DNA from: Bacteroidota bacterium
GTDB lineage: Bacteria; Bacteroidota; Bacteroidia; Chitinophagales; Chitinophagaceae
Direction of reading: 5' to 3'
Length of the DNA: 7,371 bases
Assembly (NCBI GenBank): GCA_021824855.1
Contig: JAKAJX010000294.1
Coordinates: 1-7,371, forward strand
In this document: positions 1-7,371 of the stretch, piece by piece
Layout of the letters: every line of letters begins with the position of its first letter
Position numbering within the stretch: the first letter of the stretch is position 1
Program-made: the position numbers and the translations under genes
Notes under the pieces: generated by a model
Told to the model about the DNA's origin: nothing
The model's input: the letters and a program-made list of their open reading frames with translations, nothing else
Databases searched by the model: none

Positions 1-118
1 ATTAATTGCTTTAGGAATTAATAGAGTTGCAGCAGAGAATATTGTAAAAAAAATCATACTTTCAAGTCCCAATGCTACGTTAGAACAAATTATTAAACAC
101 GCACTTAAAAATCTGTAG
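1..118 (+). CDS. ruvA: Holliday junction branch migration protein RuvA, C-terminal end (5' partial)
   Basis: Only the last 38 codons are present, read from base 2 and closed by TAG at 116-118. The peptide opens with LIALGINRVAAENIVKKI and ends in HALKNL. This matches the RuvA C-terminal domain (domain III), a small three-helix bundle whose hallmark is an 'AL.ALG' start followed by an amphipathic helix and a late '.LI..AL..L' helix. In the family, RuvA tetramers bind the four-way junction and this mobile domain contacts the RuvB ATPase to drive branch migration in the cytoplasm. The DNA-binding domains I and II lie upstream of the window. The family ends at about this point, so the stop looks natural. 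The next gene follows after 38 bases in another frame. The short length limits certainty, but position upstream of sprA, as seen in other Bacteroidota, supports the call. Confidence 0.88.
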   Translation, partial: LIALGINRVAAENIVKKIILSSPNATLEQIIKHALKNL

Positions 119-156
119 TTTATTGTAAAAACTTCTACACAACCAAGACTAATTTT
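119..156 (+). other. ruvA-sprA intergenic gap and sprA translation start region
   Basis: These 38 bases separate the ruvA stop from the proposed sprA TTG. They are AT-rich and contain no purine-rich Shine-Dalgarno motif at the usual spacing, which is normal for Bacteroidota. There is no ATG in any frame between the ruvA stop and the proposed start. No hairpin followed by a T run is visible, so there is no sign of a terminator after ruvA. A TAATTTTT at 150-157 only loosely resembles the Bacteroidota -7 box (TAnnTTTG) and overlaps the start codon. The simplest inference is read-through from ruvA, or a promoter inside or upstream of ruvA. Confidence 0.55.
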
Positions 157-237
157 TTGAAGCAAAGAAGTGTTTATTTTGTGCTGTTATTAATAACTGT
201 TAGTGCATTGTTTTGTACTACTTCAACACTTTTTGCT
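157..237 (+). other. SprA signal peptide (Sec, probable signal peptidase I)
   Basis: Residues 1-27 have the classical three parts: a short basic start (Lys2, Arg4), a hydrophobic core rich in Val, Leu and Ile over about residues 5-20, and a polar stretch ending in TLFA before Gln28. Cleavage after Ala27 is the most likely site, since Leu25 and Ala27 suit the -3 and -1 positions acceptably, and mature Bacteroidota envelope proteins often begin with Gln after 'FA'. Cys20 is not in a lipobox (the residues before it are A-L-F), so a lipoprotein is unlikely. The peptide targets SprA to the periplasm for outer-membrane assembly. It also supports TTG 157 as start: beginning at GTG 181 would remove all the basic residues. 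Confidence 0.8.
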
Positions 238-3200
238 CAAACCAATACAAAAGATTCTTTACGTTTTCCTTTAACCGATAGAAGGGGTGATAAATTTACT
301 TTTAGTTCTACCAATCCTTTCGATCTTTCCGATACCGGAATTATTAAGCAAAGGTTGGAATACGATCCGGTAACCAACAGATATAATATTGTTGAAAAAG
401 TAGGCAATACTTTATACCGAAATCCTACTTATCTTACTTTTCAAGAGTATTATCACTTACGAGCTAAAAAAGAAGAGATAGATTATTTTAAACTTAGAGC
501 TGCAGCTTTAGATTCTTTAAATAAAAAAGTACAAAGACCCAAGCCTCATGTTTATACCAGTTTGTTTGATAGAATTTTTGGTGTAAATAATATTCTTCCA
601 AAAGGAGGCAATACCAATCCTTTAAAAGTAGATATTAAAACTCAGGGAAACGTTGATTTAATGATGGGTTATTTGGGTCAAAACACATTAAATCCAACAC
701 TTCCCGAAAATGCACGCAGAACTGGCGGTTTCGATTTTAATATGAATGCCAACATCAATACCAATGCTAATATTGGCGATAAACTAAAACTGCCTTTTAA
801 TTACAATACATTGGCCAATTTCGATTATTTAAATAAATTGAAATTAGATTATAAAGGAATGGATGATGAAATTATTCGCAGTATTCAAGCAGGTAATGTT
901 TCTTTTCAGTCAAAAGGATTATTAATACCCAGTGCACAAAACTTATTTGGTATTAAAACGCAATTACAATTTGGTCGGTTATCAGTTACCGGTGTTTTAG
1001 CCAATCAAAACTCTCAAACGCAAAGTCAAAGTCTACAAGGAGGAGCTTCTTTAAACAGTTTTCAGAAAAAGTTAGATGATTATGAAGAAAATAAAAACTT
1101 TTTATTAGCTCAGTATTTTCGGAGCAATTTTAAAAATGCTATGAGTAATTTGCCTGTAGTAAACAGTCAGGTTCAAATTCAGCGAATTGAAGTTTGGGTT
1201 ACCAATAGAAATGGAACCACAACAGATACACGTTATGTAGTAGGGTTAATGGATTTAGGCGAAAATCAGCCGTATAATGCAACGGTATCATCACTTACAT
1301 CCAATCCTTTGCCATCGAATGGTTCCAATAATTTGTATAGTTCAATTATTAATAATCCTTCCAGTCGCGATCCATCGTTAGTAGCCGGTATATTACAAGG
1401 AAGAAGTTTAAATGCAGTAGATGATTATGAAAAAACATTTGCTCGAAAATTAGCACCTTCAGAATATTATTTCAATCCGCAAATTGGATTTATTTCTTTA
1501 AATAGTTTGCAATTACAGCCAGATGATGTTTTAGCAGTTGCTTATCAATATACGTATAACGGTAGAGTATATCAGGTAGGAGAATTTTCGCAAGATGTAG
1601 GTGTAGATTCAACTCAAGGGGTTCAAAAAGTATTGTTTTTAAAACTATTAAAAGCTACTTCTTCTCGAACCAATTTACCCATTTGGAAGCTGATGATGAA
1701 GAATGTATATTCTTTAAACATGGGAAATATTACTCGAGATGGGTTTAAATTAAACATACTATATCAACAACCCAGTGGTGGCACAAATGTATATTTACCC
1801 GAAGCATCGCCTGCGGTTAATGGAAAAACTTTACTGAATATTTTAAATTTAGATAGATTAAACAGCCGAAACGATCCGCAACCCGATGGGGTATTCGATT
1901 TTGTAGAAGGCTTCACTATTTTACCTCAATATGGAAAAATAATTTTTCCGGTATTAGAACCATTTGGAAGCGATTTAGATGCATTGGCATTTAACGGTCA
2001 GCCTTCCACTATAAAACAAAAATATTTATTTCCACAATTATACGATTCTATAAAAGCCATAGCTCAAACTTATGCCAACGTTGATAGGTTTATGATGCAA
2101 GGCATGGCAAAAGGTAGTAGTAGCTCCGATATATTTTTAAATGCTGTAAATGTTCCGCAAGGTTCGGTTAAAGTAACAGCAGGCGGACAAATATTGCAAG
2201 AAGGAACCGATTATGTAATTGATTATAATTTAGGAACCGTAAAAATTATTAATCAGGCAATTATTAATTCGGGCGTGGCGGTAAATGTATCGTACGAAAA
2301 TAATGCAGGAGTTGGTATGCAACAAAGAGGGTTTATGGGCTTAAGATTAGACTATGCAGCCAGTAAAAAATTATCCGTTGGAGGATCGATGGTTCGATTA
2401 AATGAACGCCCGTTTTTTACAAAAATGAGTTATGGGGAGGATCCACTGCGTAATACAATGTATGGACTGGATTTTTCTTACAAATCAGATTGGGATGGAC
2501 TTACAAGAGCTTTAAATAAATTGCCTTTTTATTCTTCTAAAGCAAAATCGTCCATTACAGCGTATGGGGAAGGAGCTTATTTTAAACCAGGGCACCCACC
2601 TCAAATTGGTAATGGTGCAAACGGATTAATTTATATGGATGATTTTGAAGGAACTACCAGTAATATCGATTTACGATTTCCTTTAGTTTCTTGGGCATTG
2701 GCATCAACACCACAAGGCACAACCGATTTTCCGGAGGCAGCTTTAAATGACGATTTAAATTATGGTAAAAACAGAGCCAAACTTTCGTGGTATAATATTG
2801 AACCCAATTTGCAAGATAAAAATGCACCCAATAATCCATTGGCGGCTAATCTCACAGAATTAAGCGATCCAAGAGTACGAATGGTATATACCAACGAATT
2901 GTTTCCGCAGCAAACAACTAACATTACCAATACCCAAACGGTTACTTTTGATATGGCTTATTATCCAACAGAAAAAGGCCCATATAATTACGAAAGCAAT
3001 ATCAGTCAAATTGATGCCAATGGAAAATTAAAAAACCCACAAATGCGTTGGGGTGGAATGATGCGAAGCCTTGACCAAACCGATTTTGAAACCAATAATA
3101 TTGTGTATGTAGAGTTTTTGGTGCAAGATCCTTTTATCAAAAACCCCAATAGTACAGGCGGTAAATTGCGCATTAATTTGGGAGATGTAAGTGAAGATAT

Positions 3201-6200
3201 TTTACGTGATGGAAAACGTTTTTATGAAAATGGATTAAACACCCCCAATTCTCCGGCACCGATGGATACCAGCAAATGGGGAAATGTACCGTTAAATCCA
3301 ATTCAAACCACCAATGCTTTTAGCAACAATGCATCGGACAGGCCATTTCAAGATATTGGTTTAGACGGTTTAAATGATGATAGCGAAAAAATAAAACACA
3401 ATGATTATTTGGTACAGCTATCTAATAATTTTGGAGCAAGTTCAGCAGCGTATCAAAAAGCAGCAAAAGACCCTTCCAATGATGATTATACTTGGTACAG
3501 AGATCCTTCTTTCGATGCAGGCGGAACAGGTATTTTAGGCAGGTATAAAAATTACAATAATACCGAAGGAAATTCACCAGTTGTATTGGGTAATAATATT
3601 TTATCTCCTGCGGCAACTATGTATCCGGATAATGAAGATTTGAATAGAGATAATACACTCAATCAAACAGAACAATATTTTGAATATGAAATTGATTTAA
3701 AACCCGGTATGGATGTTGGCACTAATCCATACATAGCCCAAAAACAAGTAGTGCCTGTAACCTATGCCAATGGAACGAAAGGAAGCGAAAACTGGTATTT
3801 ATTTAGAGTGCCCATTACCAGTTATACCAGAAAAATTGGTAATATCCCCGACTTTAAATCTATTCGCTTTATCCGAACTTATTTAACCGGCTTTACCGAT
3901 TCGGTAATATTGCGGTTTGCATCGTTTAATTTGGTAAGAGATGATTGGCGTCAATTTAATTATCAATTAGATTCTACAGGTTCTTATACGCCACTCTCTT
4001 CTTCACCCACAACTTTTAATGTTACATCTGTTAATTTAGAACAAAACAGTGGCCGAACTCCTGTAAATTATATCATTCCTCCGGGTATTCAGCGTGTGCA
4101 ACAATTAAGTAACAATGGTGTAAATATTTTGCAGAATGAACAATCGCTAAGTTTACAAGTACACAATTTAGCCGATGGAGATGCAAGAGCCGTTATTAAA
4201 ACAGTCAATTTTGATTTAAGAAATTATGGTAGATTATCTATGTTTAGCCATGTTGAAAGTATTGTGGGAAGTAATGTTAAGGATAATGAGGTTAATTTGG
4301 TAATGCGTATTGGTCAGGATTTTTTGAGCAATTATTATGAAATAAAAATTCCTTTAAAAGTTACACTGCCCGGTATGTATGCCTCAACGCAAGATACAGT
4401 GGTATGGCCTACAGCCAATAATCTCGATTTCAATTTACAAGATTTAATTAATTTAAAACTCAAGAGAAATAATTCGGGTATTTCGGTTACCAATATATTC
4501 AGACAAATAATGGGCAGCAAAGTGTATAGTATTATGGGTAATCCTAATTTGGGACAAGTAACCGGAATTTTAATAGGAGTTGAAAATGCAAAAGATAATA
4601 ATCTTTCTCCTCTAAATGCCGAAGTATGGGTTGATGAATTACGATTATCGCAAATTAATGAACACGGTGCTTATGCCGCTACCGGAAGAGTAGATATTAC
4701 ATTGGCCGATTTGGGTAAAGCGTCTATTTCGGTTAACACACATACCCAGGGATTTGGCACATTAGATTCGCATATTAACGATAGAGCTCGTGATAACTTA
4801 TTTCAATTCGATGCCTCACTTTCTATTGATGCAGGAAAATTAGTACCCAAAGCGGCTCGATTATCTATTCCGGTTTATGCAGGTATTAATCAAACAACCG
4901 TATTGCCGCAATACGATCCGTATGATTTAGATATTTTATTAAAAACTAAATTATCGGCCAGTAAAACCAAAGCTATTAGAGATTCTATTAAAAATGCGGC
5001 AATGGATAGAACCACAATTAAAACATTAAATTTTACTAATGTGCGTGTAATGCCAAAAGGTAAAACACATTTATGGAGCCTTAGCAATTTCGATTTAAGT
5101 TATTCCTATACACAAACAGTAGAATTTAGTCCTGTAATTCAAAATAATTCGCTTACTAAATGGCGGTTTAATTTGGGTTATACTTATACTAATGCAACAA
5201 AATATAATCAGCCTTTTAAAAAATTAATTAAATCTAACAGCAACTGGTTTTCTTTGGTTAAAGATTTTAATTACAACCTAAAACCTTCTTTAATAAGTAT
5301 TAGAACCGATATTAATAGGCAGTTTGGTCAATATACACCACGTATTGTAAATACCGATTTAACTTTCTCGAAAATTTCTTCGGTAGATACTACCTACGAT
5401 AAATATTTTAGATTCGACAGATATTATAATATGCGATGGGATTTAGCCCGATCGTTGAATTTCGATTTTTCTGCAACAAATAATGCAATTGTTGATGAAC
5501 CGTATGGCGCCTTAAATTCAAAAGCTAAAAAAGATTCTGTTAAACAAAATTTTTGGAAAGGTGGCAGAAATATTATGTATCAACAAAGAACTATTTTAAG
5601 TTATACCATTCCGCTTAATAAACTTCCCATTACCGATTTTATTTCGGCAAGATATAGTTACGCAACTTCGTACAATTGGATAGCAGCAAGCAGATTGGCA
5701 GTTAGTTTAGGAAATATTATTGAGAACAGTCAAGAAAATAATTTTACCGGCGATTTCGATTTTACAAGATTGTATAACAAATCTAAATGGTTGCGAAATG
5801 GCCAATCAATGCCTCGAATAACTTCCTCTCAAAAAAATGGTATCAATAAACCCAATAACAATGCTCCATCTCCCAATCAATCAGCAACTAATAATATTTT
5901 AGGAGTAACCATTTTAACGCGAAATGAGGTAATTCATGATAAATATGGAAATAAACTTACAGGAAAAGAAAAGCGAGCAGCATTAAAAAAATGGCGGCAA
6001 CAAAAAAGGGATCTTCGCTTGGCAAAAAAATTACAAATAGCAAATGAGCCAAAGCAAGTAAGCGATATAGAAAAAGCCGGAATTGGCTTATTAACTATGA
6101 TAAAGCATGTTGGATTAGAATATGGAGCAAACTATAGAAGCCGCATTCCGGGGTATATGGATAGTACGCAATTTTTGGGTCAAAATTGGAGAAGTATGGA

Positions 6201-7371
6201 ACCCGGGTTAGATTATATTTTTGGTCGCCAACCCGATACCAATTGGTTAAATAGAAAAGCTGCTAAAGGATTAATTACAAGAGATAGTACATTTAATTTA
6301 TTGTATAGGCAAAATTTTGAACAACGATTTAAATTTACCGCACAAGTTGAACCAATTAGAGATCTAAGAATAGATTTGAATATTGATAAAACATTCTCGA
6401 AAGAATATTCCGAATTGTTTAAAGATACCACTAATTCGGGCTTAGCTCAACAACATTTAAACCCTTATGCTACGGGTAGTTTTAGTGTTTCATACATTTC
6501 GTTTAATACTTTATTTGGTAAACGAAATCCTAATGAAATAACTTCATCATTTCAAAAATTTGAAGATAATAGGTTAATTGTTTCGGCACGTGTGGCTCAA
6601 AAAAATCCATATTGGAATGGGTTGTACACCAATGATGGTTTTGCTTCGGGATATGGAAGGTATTCGCAAGATGTTTTAATTCCGGCTTTTCTTGCTGCAT
6701 ATACTAAAAGTAGTGCTTATACTATTCCATTGTTAAAAGAAAATAATGGAAATATTACTTCAAATCCTTTTAGTGGTATTTTGCCTAAACCCAATTGGCG
6801 ATTAACTTATAGCGGATTAACCAAAATTCCTGCCTTTGCCGATGTTTTTTCTTCCATAGTTATTACACATGCTTATTCGGGTACCTTAAGCATGAATAGT
6901 TTTTCAAGTGCATTAAATTATCAAGATCCATTGCATCGTGGTACACCCGGATTTATAGATTCGGTAAGTGGTAATTTTATTCCTTTTTTCTTAGTACCCA
7001 ATATTACCATGCAAGAACAATTTTCTCCTTTAATTGGTATTAATGTAACAACCATTGATCAGTTAAACTTAAAATTTGAATATAAAAAAGCAAGGATGAT
7101 GAGTTTAAGTTTGGTGGATTTTCAATTAAGTGAAACCAATAGTACCGAGTGGACAATTGGCGGAAGTTGGAGAAAAAGAGGATTGAATCTTCCTTTCCAA
7201 TTACCCTTTATGAATGGGAAAAAATTACAAAATGATCTTACTATTAAATTAGATATTTCTATGCGAAATGATTTAACCACCAATAGTAAATTAGACCAAA
7301 GCAATGCCTATGGAACAGGTGGACAAAGAGTAATTATTATACAGCCTGCTATAGATTATGTATTGAATAAT
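157..7371 (+). CDS. sprA: SprA/Sov, type IX secretion outer-membrane translocon (3' partial)
   Basis: SprA is the very large single-chain beta-barrel (36 strands in the solved Flavobacterium johnsoniae structure) through which T9SS cargo crosses the outer membrane, working with PorV and a plug protein; it is needed for gliding and for export of proteins with T9SS C-terminal domains. Here 2405 codons are open without a stop. Family motifs, numbered from TTG 157: signal peptide 1-27; DKLKLPFNYNT 208-218; WKLMMKNVYSLN 510-521; DYVIDYNLGTVKI from 685; YMDDFEGT 826-833; YYPTEKGPYNY 935-945; RWGGMMRSLDQTDFE 964-978; LDGLNDD 1069-1075; IRFIRTYLTGF 1236-1246; TPVNYIIPPGI 1301-1311; EVWVDELRLS 1489-1498; GLDYIFGRQ near 2077-2085; SQDVLIPAFLAAY 2170-2182; PKPNWRLTYSGL 2210-2221; FSPLIGI from 2289. 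From about 1510 onward the chain is mostly alternating polar and hydrophobic residues, as in barrel strands. The frame is still open at RVIIIQPAIDYVLNN; relatives run a few dozen residues further. The start is TTG because no in-frame ATG occurs before codon 169 (base 661), which would drop the signal peptide. Family identification is firm; the exact start is less so. Confidence 0.96.
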   Translation, partial: MKQRSVYFVLLLITVSALFCTTSTLFAQTNTKDSLRFPLTDRRGDKFTFSSTNPFDLSDTGIIKQRLEYDPVTNRYNIVEKVGNTLYRNPTYLTFQEYYHLRAKKEEIDYFKLRAAALDSLNKKVQRPKPHVYTSLFDRIFGVNNILPKGGNTNPLKVDIKTQGNVDLMMGYLGQNTLNPTLPENARRTGGFDFNMNANINTNANIGDKLKLPFNYNTLANFDYLNKLKLDYKGMDDEIIRSIQAGNVSFQSKGLLIPSAQNLFGIKTQLQFGRLSVTGVLANQNSQTQSQSLQGGASLNSFQKKLDDYEENKNFLLAQYFRSNFKNAMSNLPVVNSQVQIQRIEVWVTNRNGTTTDTRYVVGLMDLGENQPYNATVSSLTSNPLPSNGSNNLYSSIINNPSSRDPSLVAGILQGRSLNAVDDYEKTFARKLAPSEYYFNPQIGFISLNSLQLQPDDVLAVAYQYTYNGRVYQVGEFSQDVGVDSTQGVQKVLFLKLLKATSSRTNLPIWKLMMKNVYSLNMGNITRDGFKLNILYQQPSGGTNVYLPEASPAVNGKTLLNILNLDRLNSRNDPQPDGVFDFVEGFTILPQYGKIIFPVLEPFGSDLDALAFNGQPSTIKQKYLFPQLYDSIKAIAQTYANVDRFMMQGMAKGSSSSDIFLNAVNVPQGSVKVTAGGQILQEGTDYVIDYNLGTVKIINQAIINSGVAVNVSYENNAGVGMQQRGFMGLRLDYAASKKLSVGGSMVRLNERPFFTKMSYGEDPLRNTMYGLDFSYKSDWDGLTRALNKLPFYSSKAKSSITAYGEGAYFKPGHPPQIGNGANGLIYMDDFEGTTSNIDLRFPLVSWALASTPQGTTDFPEAALNDDLNYGKNRAKLSWYNIEPNLQDKNAPNNPLAANLTELSDPRVRMVYTNELFPQQTTNITNTQTVTFDMAYYPTEKGPYNYESNISQIDANGKLKNPQMRWGGMMRSLDQTDFETNNIVYVEFLVQDPFIKNPNSTGGKLRINLGDVSEDILRDGKRFYENGLNTPNSPAPMDTSKWGNVPLNPIQTTNAFSNNASDRPFQDIGLDGLNDDSEKIKHNDYLVQLSNNFGASSAAYQKAAKDPSNDDYTWYRDPSFDAGGTGILGRYKNYNNTEGNSPVVLGNNILSPAATMYPDNEDLNRDNTLNQTEQYFEYEIDLKPGMDVGTNPYIAQKQVVPVTYANGTKGSENWYLFRVPITSYTRKIGNIPDFKSIRFIRTYLTGFTDSVILRFASFNLVRDDWRQFNYQLDSTGSYTPLSSSPTTFNVTSVNLEQNSGRTPVNYIIPPGIQRVQQLSNNGVNILQNEQSLSLQVHNLADGDARAVIKTVNFDLRNYGRLSMFSHVESIVGSNVKDNEVNLVMRIGQDFLSNYYEIKIPLKVTLPGMYASTQDTVVWPTANNLDFNLQDLINLKLKRNNSGISVTNIFRQIMGSKVYSIMGNPNLGQVTGILIGVENAKDNNLSPLNAEVWVDELRLSQINEHGAYAATGRVDITLADLGKASISVNTHTQGFGTLDSHINDRARDNLFQFDASLSIDAGKLVPKAARLSIPVYAGINQTTVLPQYDPYDLDILLKTKLSASKTKAIRDSIKNAAMDRTTIKTLNFTNVRVMPKGKTHLWSLSNFDLSYSYTQTVEFSPVIQNNSLTKWRFNLGYTYTNATKYNQPFKKLIKSNSNWFSLVKDFNYNLKPSLISIRTDINRQFGQYTPRIVNTDLTFSKISSVDTTYDKYFRFDRYYNMRWDLARSLNFDFSATNNAIVDEPYGALNSKAKKDSVKQNFWKGGRNIMYQQRTILSYTIPLNKLPITDFISARYSYATSYNWIAASRLAVSLGNIIENSQENNFTGDFDFTRLYNKSKWLRNGQSMPRITSSQKNGINKPNNNAPSPNQSATNNILGVTILTRNEVIHDKYGNKLTGKEKRAALKKWRQQKRDLRLAKKLQIANEPKQVSDIEKAGIGLLTMIKHVGLEYGANYRSRIPGYMDSTQFLGQNWRSMEPGLDYIFGRQPDTNWLNRKAAKGLITRDSTFNLLYRQNFEQRFKFTAQVEPIRDLRIDLNIDKTFSKEYSELFKDTTNSGLAQQHLNPYATGSFSVSYISFNTLFGKRNPNEITSSFQKFEDNRLIVSARVAQKNPYWNGLYTNDGFASGYGRYSQDVLIPAFLAAYTKSSAYTIPLLKENNGNITSNPFSGILPKPNWRLTYSGLTKIPAFADVFSSIVITHAYSGTLSMNSFSSALNYQDPLHRGTPGFIDSVSGNFIPFFLVPNITMQEQFSPLIGINVTTIDQLNLKFEYKKARMMSLSLVDFQLSETNSTEWTIGGSWRKRGLNLPFQLPFMNGKKLQNDLTIKLDISMRNDLTTNSKLDQSNAYGTGGQRVIIIQPAIDYVLNN
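1459..1602 (+). other. SprA N-terminal beta module, first copy
   Basis: Residues about 435-482 read PSEYYFNPQIGFISLNSLQL and continue through DDVLAVAYQYTYNG to VYQVGEFS. The pattern is an aromatic opening strand, a Gly turn, a strand ending in a small hydrophobic run, then a D-D-V-L-A-V strand and a Tyr-rich strand. This segment is strongly conserved in SprA proteins and is followed by the family motif WKLMMKNVYSL. A similar module recurs at 2206-2307. It is structural: no catalytic residues are expected or seen. Confidence 0.6.
2206..2307 (+). other. SprA N-terminal beta module, second copy
   Basis: Residues about 684-717 read TDYVIDYNLGTVKIINQAII, then a short turn and VAVNVSYENN. It shares with the module at 1459-1602 the order Tyr strand, Gly turn, hydrophobic strand, valine-rich strand, Tyr-containing end. 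The preceding stretch, GSVKVTAGGQILQEG (669-683), is also typical of SprA. The two modules are diverged, and their similarity was judged by eye. Confidence 0.55.
5821..6066 (+). other. Polar then basic insert within the SprA barrel half
   Basis: Residues 1889-1970 break the strand-like pattern of the surrounding chain. The first part (about 1889-1910) is rich in Asn, Pro, Ser and Gln and looks disordered. A short strand-like piece with GVTIL follows. Then residues 1937-1958 carry 11 Lys or Arg in 22 positions, without Gly or Pro, so a basic alpha helix is likely. The strand pattern resumes around IGLLTMIKHVGLEYGANYRS. An insert here would form a long loop on one face of the barrel or a segment inside its lumen. 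Which face it lies on cannot be told from sequence alone. Confidence 0.6.

Noticed and set aside
150..157. TAATTTTT as a Bacteroidota -7 promoter box for sprA
   Set aside because: It lacks the final G of TAnnTTTG, overlaps the start codon, and the nearest upstream TTG (123-125) is at a poor spacing.
181..183. GTG as the sprA start
   Set aside because: It would remove Lys2 and Arg4 and leave a signal peptide with no basic N-terminal part; TTG 157 fits better.
214..216. TGT-encoded Cys20 region (near 214) as a lipoprotein signal
   Set aside because: The preceding residues A-L-F do not form a lipobox, and the peptide continues to a good signal peptidase I site.
661..666. The first in-frame ATG pair as the sprA start
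   Set aside because: It would discard 168 codons, including the signal peptide, leaving an outer-membrane protein without an export signal.
2654..7304. Six short open frames of 60-72 codons on the minus strand (2654-2839, 3422-3616, 4335-4520, 4890-5087, 6213-6431, 7122-7304)
   Set aside because: Each lies wholly antisense to the continuous, motif-rich sprA frame, resembles no recognisable protein and is of chance length in AT-rich DNA.
1..7371. CRISPR array, tRNA, rRNA, insertion sequence or inverted repeats
   Set aside because: No regularly spaced repeats, cloverleaf, transposase motif or paired terminal repeats were seen; almost all of the window is protein-coding sequence of sprA.

Overview
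The window holds two genes on the + strand, both cut by its edges. They are the last 38 codons of ruvA (Holliday-junction branch migration) and almost all of a giant gene for SprA (Sov in Porphyromonas), the outer-membrane translocon of the type IX secretion system (T9SS). The sprA reading frame runs from a proposed TTG start at 157 to the last base (7371), 2405 codons, and a codon-by-codon reading finds no in-frame stop. It was recognised from motifs spread over its whole length, including YMDDFEGT, YYPTEKGPYNY, RWGGMMRSLDQTDFE, TPVNYIIPPGI, EVWVDELRLS and SQDVLIPAFLAAY.

The organism is a member of the Bacteroidota. T9SS and SprA are essentially confined to that phylum and close relatives, ruvA next to sprA is a familiar arrangement there, the DNA is clearly AT-rich with many Asn, Lys and Ile codons, and the start region has no Shine-Dalgarno sequence. 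Genus and family cannot be fixed from this alone. Secretion of gliding adhesins or degradative enzymes is likely but not shown here.

Layout: 1-118, ruvA 3' end; 119-156, a 38-base gap with no convincing promoter or terminator; 157-237, SprA signal peptide; about 238-2640, N-terminal conserved half with two similar beta-rich modules; about 2640-4700, central block with the strongest family motifs; 4700-7371, long run of beta-barrel strands, interrupted at about 5821-6066 by a polar and then very basic insert. The last few dozen codons of sprA lie beyond the window. There is no gene-free stretch over 300 bases.

The two genes share direction and a short gap, so co-transcription is plausible, but their products are not known to work together. 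No undescribed system was found. The points most worth checking are the non-ATG start of sprA and the basic insert in its barrel half.
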